Source: Scilla litardierei
Lineage: Eukaryota > Streptophyta > Magnoliopsida > Asparagales > Asparagaceae
Reading direction: 5' to 3'
Assembly: GCA_030789695.1 (NCBI GenBank)
Contig: CM061139.1
Coordinates: forward strand, 1,627,878 to 1,691,877
DNA length: 64,000 nt
Below the pieces are notes generated by a model. The model had not been told where the DNA came from. It saw nothing but the letters and a program-made list of their open reading frames with translations, and searched no databases. This document shows, piece by piece, positions 58,111 to 64,000 of this stretch (position 1 is its first letter; each line of letters starts with the position of its first letter). Position numbers and translations under genes: made by a program.

Positions 58111-59420
58111 GGAGAATCCATCTTAATGAGCCGCGGCTTAGCTTCTTTCTTGCTCAATAGGTATTTAAGAGCCGCGTGATCTGTGTGCACGATCACCTTG
58201 GCACCAACGAGATATTGTCGGAACTTATCCATGGCGTAGATGACCGCTAGCAATTCCTTTTCAGTGGTGGTATAATTTCTTTGGGCGGCATCAAGGGTTT
58301 TGCTCGTATAATATATGACGTGAAGATTTTTATCCTTCCTCTTCCCCAAGACGGCACCAACCACATAATCACTAGCGTCACACATTAGCTCAAATGGTAG
58401 ATTCCAGTCCGGTGGCTGTATTATGGGCGCGGAAATCAAAGCTAGCTTCAAAGTGCGGAAGGCCTCCATACACTCCTCGCTGAAGACGAAAGGCATGTCC
58501 TTCACGAGGAGTTGGGTCAGCGGCCTGGAAATCTTCGAGAAGTCTTTTATGAAGTGACGATAAAATCCCGCATGTCCTAGGAAAACACGGACTCCACGAA
58601 GATTGAGCGGTGGTGGAAGCTTTTCAATCACCTCAACTTTAGCCTTATCAACCTCGATTCTCCTCGAAGAGATGACGTGCCCCAACACAACTCCTTCTTG
58701 GACCATGAAGTGGCACTTCTCCCAGTTTAGGACTAATCCCTTTTCTTGACATCTCTCCAGGACTTTAGTTAGATTACTGAGGCACGAGTCAAACTTAGTT
58801 CCATAGACGGAGAAATCGTCCATGAAAACCTCCATGATGTCCTGGGAGTAGTCAGAGAAGATAGCGGACATGAGTCTTTGGAATGTAGCAGGGGCGTTAC
58901 AAAGTCCGAACGGCATTCTTCTATAGGCATATGTCCCGAATGGGCAAGTGAAAGTCGTCTTCTCCTGGTCATCGTTATGAATAGGGATCTGAAGAAATCC
59001 TGAATACCCGTCCATGAAACAGAAATAATTATGCTTCGCCAGTCTCTCGAGCATCTGGTCAATAAAGGGGAGAGGGTAATGATCCTTCCTCGTTGCTTTG
59101 TTCAGCTTTCTATAGTCAATGCACATCTTGTACCCCGTGACGGTCCTCGTTGGTATTAGCTCGTTCTTCTCGTTGCGAACCACCGTCATTCCTCCTTTCT
59201 TGGGTACGACGTGCACCGGGCTAACCCAGCGACTATCGGAGATAGGGTATATAATACCAGCATGTAGAAGCCTAACAATCTCCTTTTTTACAACCTCCAT
59301 CATTATGGGATTTAGCCTCCGCTGTGGCTCAATCGAGGAGGCTTGCTCATCTTCAAGCAGAATTCTGTGTGAGCAGAGGCCTAAGCTAACCCCTTTTAAA
59401 TCCTCAATTGCATATCCGAA
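58111..59420 (-). pseudogene. Athila reverse transcriptase and RNase H
   Basis: A long frame, close to family length. RT motifs in order: [74 protein letters not shown] and the catalytic FMDDFSVYG (FMDD at 58815-58826, intact). RNase [35 protein letters not shown] and [11 protein letters not shown]. Frame changes occur near 59415 (joining the N-terminal part) and near 58115 (before integrase). Both active sites look intact; the gene is disabled only by frame breaks. Confidence 0.92.
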
Positions 59421-59739
59421 ACTCCTTTACACCTTTTTAAAACACCAAGAAGTTTGGTCATTTGGTCTTCGGGCAGTGAAGAGTTGACTATGACCGGAAG
59501 GGTCGAGCCAGCCCCCAAATATTCATATTTTAGCCCCGGCGATAATTCTTTCATCTCAACTTCTTGAGGCCCCGACGCATACTTCTCAAGCTGAGCATCC
59601 TCAAGGGAAAGGAGTTCTTCGTGGATTTCTCGGAAGCCAGCATCCGGAACCTCATCCTCGGCCGCGGTTCCGCATGGCAAAGTTTTGCAAGGTATAGTGG
59701 GAACGATTGAGGAAGGCACCGGGTCTCTTTCAAGCTCAT
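59396..59739 (-). pseudogene. Athila pol N-terminal segment before RT
   Basis: It encodes an acidic linker with ELSPGLKYEYLGAGSTLPVIV, then [18 protein letters not shown]. This is the conserved segment directly before RT in Athila/Tat pol. A frameshift near 59415 breaks the join to RT. Confidence 0.8.
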
Positions 59740-60430
59740 AATAATTGTCCGGGAAGAAGGCTTCTAAGTGAAAACAGGTTTCAATTGTCGATGGTTCCCC
59801 ACAACTGTTTCTAGCTTTCTAATTGTCCAAAGATCGGGGACGCTCAATAGAAGTCTACAAGGAATAGATTGGTTCCTGTCCAGCGTAGCCTACAAACTCA
59901 GTCGGATGGTTCTCCTAACAAAACTCCGCGTACAACTCTTCTTCACTAAAATTGGGACCAGGATTGTCGATATACGCCACTTCACCATGAGGAAAGAGAG
60001 TTGTCGTGGCAAGGTGCTCCTGCGTATCTCGATATCTCCTCTGATTTTCCATGGCGGCAGACAGGAGGGATAGTATATTCGAAGTATTCAGGGATTCCGC
60101 TAAGCTCTGCGCCAAACAGCGGATATGGTGAGAGTGATCCCAGATGTCTCCTAAAACTGCATGCAACATCCTCGCCATGGGGCCAAGATCTTATACGAAA
60201 GGAGAGAGAGAACTGCACAAGTGGCAAACACGTCAAAAGCACGGGTTGCATAAACGGGAACCGAAAGTAGCGATGGAAGCACGGCGATTCAGTCAATTAG
60301 CACTATACAATTACTATGTACAGTATGTCCAAGTGAAATTGAAAAGTGTAGAGTGCGAAAATTATCGCTAGGTAGGGATAAGAGCTAGACACTAGGGTTC
60401 AAGAGATCCTAAAATAACAAGCACGTTGCC
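59740..60430 (-). pseudogene. Athila gag/protease remnant
   Basis: Only about 690 bp separate the PBS from the pre-RT segment, far less than the gag plus protease of a full Athila. The one frame of note (59915-60178, 87 codons) is unrecognised. No zinc knuckle or protease D-S/T-G motif is seen. A large internal deletion is the simplest reading, making the element dependent on helpers for particles. Confidence 0.7.
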
Positions 60431-60448
60431 TCCCCGACAACGGCGCCA
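60431..60448 (-). promoter_or_regulatory. Primer-binding site of Athila (tRNA-Asp type)
   Basis: TGGCGCCGTTGTCGGGGA on the minus strand, 6 nt from the 5' LTR end. This is the typical Athila/Tat primer site and fixes the element's orientation. Confidence 0.93.
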
Positions 60449-60454
60449 TAAACT

Positions 60455-62065
60455 TGACGTGCCCCCGGTTTGCGAGCCGCAAATGGCCGGGGGACCCGCG
60501 TGAGGGTTTAGATATTTGTAACCACAAGCGCACGGTGTTGTAGTGTGGCTTGGGGGTCGAACACAAGGAGGCTAGGATGTGCTTATGTCAAGGAGGACCG
60601 AAATCACCCCTGGGCGAGCTAGCCCGGATCGGTTGATGGTTTGTCACGGTAAAGGAATGCAAGGTATGAACAATATGAAAATAAACCCGGGACTTTGGTT
60701 TCCACTCCAACGAGTGAATCTCGCCGATACGGCCTACGGGTAGGATGTCGATCGGAATTAGAGTCTAATGGTGAGACGTTGCCTCTGAAAGTGGTACCGG
60801 CATCCCATGGGCCCGATATTCCGGTCGGTGCCCAGGATGATACACCGGACTTCCCGGGTTCGATCAGTGGGCACTCCCGTGTCCATTAACACTGATCGAT
60901 TCCGGGAGCACTAAGCTCGTAACGATAACTCCCAACGTCTCATCCTACCGCTCCCGCGTGCTAGGATTCGGCGTCTACGCTAAGGGCGTGAGCTATGGCT
61001 AGGGAGTCAACCGCCAAGTTTATTCCCCCTTGGCCCGACGGTCAAAGGCGGTCTTTTTCCCGCCGATGACAATAAAACACCCCGCGTAACCATTAGATTC
61101 CTAATCCCTAACGATTTCCTAACCCTATGGACGCATCGGGAAGAGCCTCCGAAGGGGTTTCCGCCAAAATCCCAGATTTGGGAACTACTCACAAATATTC
61201 ATTAAAAAGCGATCTAAATGAAATTAAACCGTTGAAATCATAATCATACGATAGGAATGCAAGGGTAGTAGAGCAATAAAGATAATACTAAAGTTTTACA
61301 AAGATCCGAAAACTTACAAAAACAGGAAAATTACAGCCGTCACAAAATGAAGAAAACAGTAAAAAATAACCAACTCCCGAATCTGGGAAACCTAGGGTTC
61401 TATTTATAGAAAACGACATCACCTGATCGGTTGACAAGTCAACCGGTCGGGTGAGCCGCTTCACAAAATTACAGCGCGATGCGGGGGTTTTACTCGGTCA
61501 GTATGAACCGGTCGGTTGGGTCTTGGTGCGGTCGGTTGGATCTTGGTGCCGACTGGTTGGATCTTGGTGCGGGCCGGGTGAGGAGACCGGTTGGAGCTTC
61601 GAGTCTTGGCCGTTGAAATTCAGCTACAGGTGAACCGATCGGGTGAAGGTCACCCGATCGGTTGGAAATTGAGCTCCGAATTCCAGAGACTTTGAGCTTT
61701 TGACCCGGTCACTGAACCGACCGGGTGACTTCTCGGGGGCTCCAAGCTGCGTCCGGGTGGTGCACGCGTGCATCACCCGATCGGTTGGAGATGACCAACC
61801 GACCGGGTGAGGGGCTGAAAGATGTAATCTTCGTCGTTTGACCCCCTGGATCACGCGTGACTCCTCCCGTTGCTCTGGGGACACATGATATCATCGTTTT
61901 GCGTCCCAAATGCCAGCAAACTCCTGCAAAACACGGAAAATACGGAAAAGTGAAAGAAAACAAGAAAACACGAGAAAACACGAGAAAACGAATAAAAGAC
62001 GGCGGTAAATACGGAAAAACATGGAAGAAAACGCGCGTAAATATATGAAATATAAACGCACGTTA
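60455..62065 (-). mobile_element. 5' LTR of Athila
   Basis: 1,611 bp, with palindrome array at about 61416-61815 and TATAAATA at 61401-61408. It differs from the 3' LTR mostly by C/T and G/A changes, including some inside palindromes. Its right terminus reads GCACGTTA instead of GCACGTCA. Confidence 0.92.
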
Positions 62066-62066
62066 G

Positions 62067-62603
62067 AATCCGTCCGCACAAGAGGAGACCCCTTCCAGTT
62101 CTTGGTTTAGCGGGCACATACCCAAGATGTCACTGCTGCTGCTGCGGGCACTCAAAAGGAAACTCCTCACAATGGATGAGCTGGCAAAATGGGGCGTTAG
62201 CACTTGGGCTGACTGTGTGCTTTGCAATTGTGGGAGCGCGGAGACCCTCGACCACCTTTTCTTTGAATGCCCCAACTCCTCATACGTTCTTTCAAGAGAT
62301 ATACTGAAGCTCGGATACTCCCAACTGCAAGGTAACCTATCTGCTATTGGTATTTACTTCCTGAGGCACTTTGATGCGAAGGGGGGCTTGAGCTTTATTA
62401 CAAAGGTTGCTCTAACTGCAATTGTCTGGCATGTATGGCGAGAAAGAAATAGATGCATCTTCGACAAAACAGCCAAAATTAAGACCGCTCTATTCGATGA
62501 CATAGCGGCGGATGTTAGGATAGCTGCAAGGAATCTTGAATGCGAAGGAGACGACATTGCTGTAATTGCCCTTGTGAACTGGATGCAAAGGGACAATGGG
62601 TAG
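62067..62603 (+). pseudogene. LINE ORF2 C-terminal zinc-binding domain
   Basis: 179 codons including the stop. The protein reads WFSGHIPKMSLLLLRALKRKL, then CVLCNCGSAETLDHLFFECPNSS (C-x2-C ... H-x4-C), then IVWHVWRERNRCIF. This is the zf-RVT domain at the C-terminus of plant L1-type reverse transcriptases. The 5' part was never copied (5' truncation) and the left edge is cut by the Athila at 62066. Intact frame to a natural TAG, so the copy is not very old. Confidence 0.88.
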
Positions 62604-62858
62604 TGCACAAAGGTGATTTGCCTGTTAGAACTCATAGGAAATGAGTCTTGTTGTGTAATTATGGGGGGGTTTCTCTTGGAATTTTCATATCGCAATGAGT
62701 TGTCATTGATCTTTGGGGCTTATGGGTGGGGGGGATATTGGTAGGGAGTGACGACGCTTGTGTCCTATCCTCTCTCCTTTGGACCCAACACCCATCAAAT
62801 CCCACATTGTATTTTTGTAAAATCATCAATAAAGACTAACATTACCTTTCAAAAAAAA
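62604..62858 (+). other. LINE 3' untranslated region and A tail
   Basis: Non-coding tail with AATAAA at 62828-62833 and an A8 tract at 62851-62858, followed by the TACATCTTGC duplication. Consistent with target-primed reverse transcription. Confidence 0.8.
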
Positions 62859-62868
62859 TACATCTTGC

Positions 62869-63525
62869 TGCAGTTCATTTCTTTGTGCATATTGTACTTT
62901 GTCTCTGTAGTTTCCTTCATCGCTCGACGACTATGTTAGTTCTCTAGCTTTGTTTGTATGAAAACATGAATTGTTTTCCATGCACTCAATTCGCTAAAAT
63001 GTTGATATTGGAGAGATTGTTCCTTTAATCAATCATATGATTTGATGTTGTTTTTGATGATTTCTCTTTTCGTTTTTAGACTATGGTCTAGTTGACACAC
63101 TTTGTTTTCTTCGATGTTTTCCTTGGTGTCATTTGGACCGGCGTCACATTCTTCGACTCTCATGTTTGAATTTTTGTTTAGCCATTATTGTTGTCATTGC
63201 CTTCCTCCCGCTCTTTTTGGATAATGCCAAAGGGGGAGAGAATTAATAATGACTTAGTGCTAAATAATAATTTAAACAATTACCGTGAATCTAATTTCAT
63301 ATGTTAGATTCAGGGGGAGTGAAGATATAAAAATCTATGGATTCCAATCCTATATTTCAATAGTTGGATCATATTTTATTCTTTTCTCTGCTGATTGATG
63401 CTTCTGTTCATTATTTAATATGGAACTAACGTGTCATCAATGCAGGTGGAGTAAGTAAATTTCATTTATTTCATTATTATTGATTTATATTTATGTTGGT
63501 TTGTCATCACCAAAAAGGGGGAGAA
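62869..63525 (+). promoter_or_regulatory. S3 3' non-coding region with multiple polypurine tracts
   Basis: No gene. Purine tracts AAAGGGGGAGAGAA (about 63229-63242), AGGGGGAG (63312-63319), AGGTGGAG (63444-63451) and AAAAAGGGGGAGAA (63512-63525, touching the LTR) repeat the order seen in S2. TTTTTGGATAATGCCAAAG precedes the first tract in S3 and nearly the same word does in S2. Confidence 0.8.
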
Positions 63526-64000
63526 TGTTGAGTATTGATTCCCCTAATTTGGTTTTGATGATGAACAAACATAAATATCGTGTACTAATTCTCTTTGAGC
63601 TCAGTTATGGAGATCGTCGCCAATTTACTTTATAGATCTCAAGCGACGTCTCAAGATTTATTTAAAGTGCATGATCGTTGTGCATGAAGCTTCGTTGAAG
63701 CTCAAGGACGTGTCGATGAAGTCAAGCGAATCTGACTCGTCATGTTGGAGCTTTGAAGACAGTTTGTCTTGCTTATTTCTATGTCTTCTAGCTTCGGTTT
63801 ATCAAATGTTAAGCCTTGAGTCTTACTTACTTAGTAATCCTCATATCTATCTTATCTTATCCCTAAGAATGCCTTAGAAGCCATTAGATAGGGTTCATTA
63901 GCTTATCATCTTTATCTTGGCTTTCTGTGCATCTTAGTTGGTTCAAGTAGAAGAACCAATCGATTAAATGACAATCTAATCGGTTGGAAATTCTTTTGAA
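63526..64000 (+). mobile_element. 3' LTR of S3, start only
   Basis: It begins TGTTGAGTATTGATTCCCC after the PPT and runs off the window. At 63926-63995 it carries the start of a palindrome array (AACCAATCGATTA ... TAATCGGTTGG). This stretch is about 80% identical to the head of the LARD array at 22751-22820. Confidence 0.88.

Larger units (their letters stand above)
49335..62065 (-). mobile_element. Complete Athila element, TSD GAATC
   Basis: A 12,731-bp element with LTRs of exactly 1,611 bp each (49335-50945 and 60455-62065). Termini are TGACGTGC...GCACGTCA (one change at the far right end). The perfect duplication GAATC lies at 49330-49334 and 62066-62070. In transcription order (right to left): 5' LTR, PBS, gag/protease remnant, RT-RNase H, integrase, internal palindrome/TATA module, ORF3, 3' non-coding region with hairpin/PPT modules, 3' LTR. 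I count about 40 LTR differences by eye (about 2.5%). Frameshifts and stops disable pol. Confidence 0.93.
49326..62858 (+). mobile_element. 5'-truncated L1-type LINE interrupted by the Athila
   Basis: TACATCTTGC occurs at 49316-49325 and again at 62859-62868 directly after an A8 tail. Between them, once the 12.7 kb Athila and one GAATC are set aside, about 0.8 kb of LINE 3' end remains. The LINE has the RT zinc-binding domain, a stop, AATAAA (62828-62833) and the A tail. The extreme 5' truncation is typical of L1 retrotransposition. It was inserted into the 3' region of S3 before the Athila arrived. Confidence 0.85.
44873..64000 (+). mobile_element. Sirevirus S3 (5'-truncated, 3' LTR runs off the window)
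   Basis: Gag tail and pol at 44927-49059, 3' non-coding region at 49060-49325 plus 62869-63525, and 3' LTR from 63526. The 3' region is interrupted by the LINE, which holds the Athila. The 5' LTR, PBS and gag start are missing; sequence left of 44873 belongs to other elements. A 14-bp word TGAAGTGTGTCAAA at 44879 and 44923 marks an imperfect tandem duplication at the truncated edge. Confidence 0.85.

Overview
This 64 kb window reads as repeat-rich intergenic DNA of a flowering plant. Almost everything I can place belongs to plant transposable-element lineages: Sirevirus-type and short-LTR Ty1/copia elements, Athila and Tat-like Ty3/gypsy elements, chromovirus-like solo LTRs, a LARD-like non-autonomous element, an L1-type LINE, a CACTA end and MULE-type MITEs. 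I find no convincing host gene, tRNA, rRNA or CRISPR array. The species cannot be named from what is here; a eudicot is a guess.

Layout, left to right. (1) 1-6497, minus strand: 5' part of Sirevirus S1 (LTR 4705-6497, PBS, broken gag), with a 3.0 kb solo LTR (L1, 1424-4425, target duplication GTAGA) in its gag. S1 itself sits in a 47-bp minisatellite (6498-7040) in the 3' part of a Tat-like gypsy element, whose LTR is at 8909-9601; a second solo LTR (L2, 7107-8653, GACTC) also interrupts it. (2) 10181-39263, minus strand: an old short-LTR copia element, split at its RNase H by the 25.6 kb Sirevirus S2 (10987-36626, plus). S2 has lost pol and carries two insertions: solo LTR L3 (15273-20633, with two MITEs and a minisatellite) and a complete 9.0 kb coding-free LARD (22489-31475, TATTA). 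A CACTA end interrupts the copia integrase at 39264. (3) 43038-44856: solo LTR L4 (AGATT). (4) 44873-64000, plus strand: Sirevirus S3 with a nearly complete but broken gag-pol. Its 3' region holds a 5'-truncated LINE (duplication TACATCTTGC), and that LINE holds a complete 12.7 kb Athila (49335-62065, minus, duplication GAATC).

The nesting gives relative ages: short-LTR copia > S2 > LARD/L3, S3 > LINE > Athila, and Tat-like > S1 > L1. By eye the LARD LTRs differ at about 1% of sites and the Athila LTRs at about 2.5%.

The most interesting signals are non-coding. (a) Several unrelated LTR families carry arrays of a short, family-specific palindrome upstream of the TATA box (in L2 the array lies some 350 bp farther away). 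(b) The Athila has a second array-plus-TATA module inside the element, upstream of its 3' ORF. (c) The L4 leader has five hairpins with the same 14-nt loop but different, base-paired stems. (d) The Athila has two hairpin/polypurine modules with identical geometry and unrelated stems. (e) A stretch of about 70 bp at the head of the palindrome array is about 80% identical between a Sirevirus LTR and the LARD LTR.
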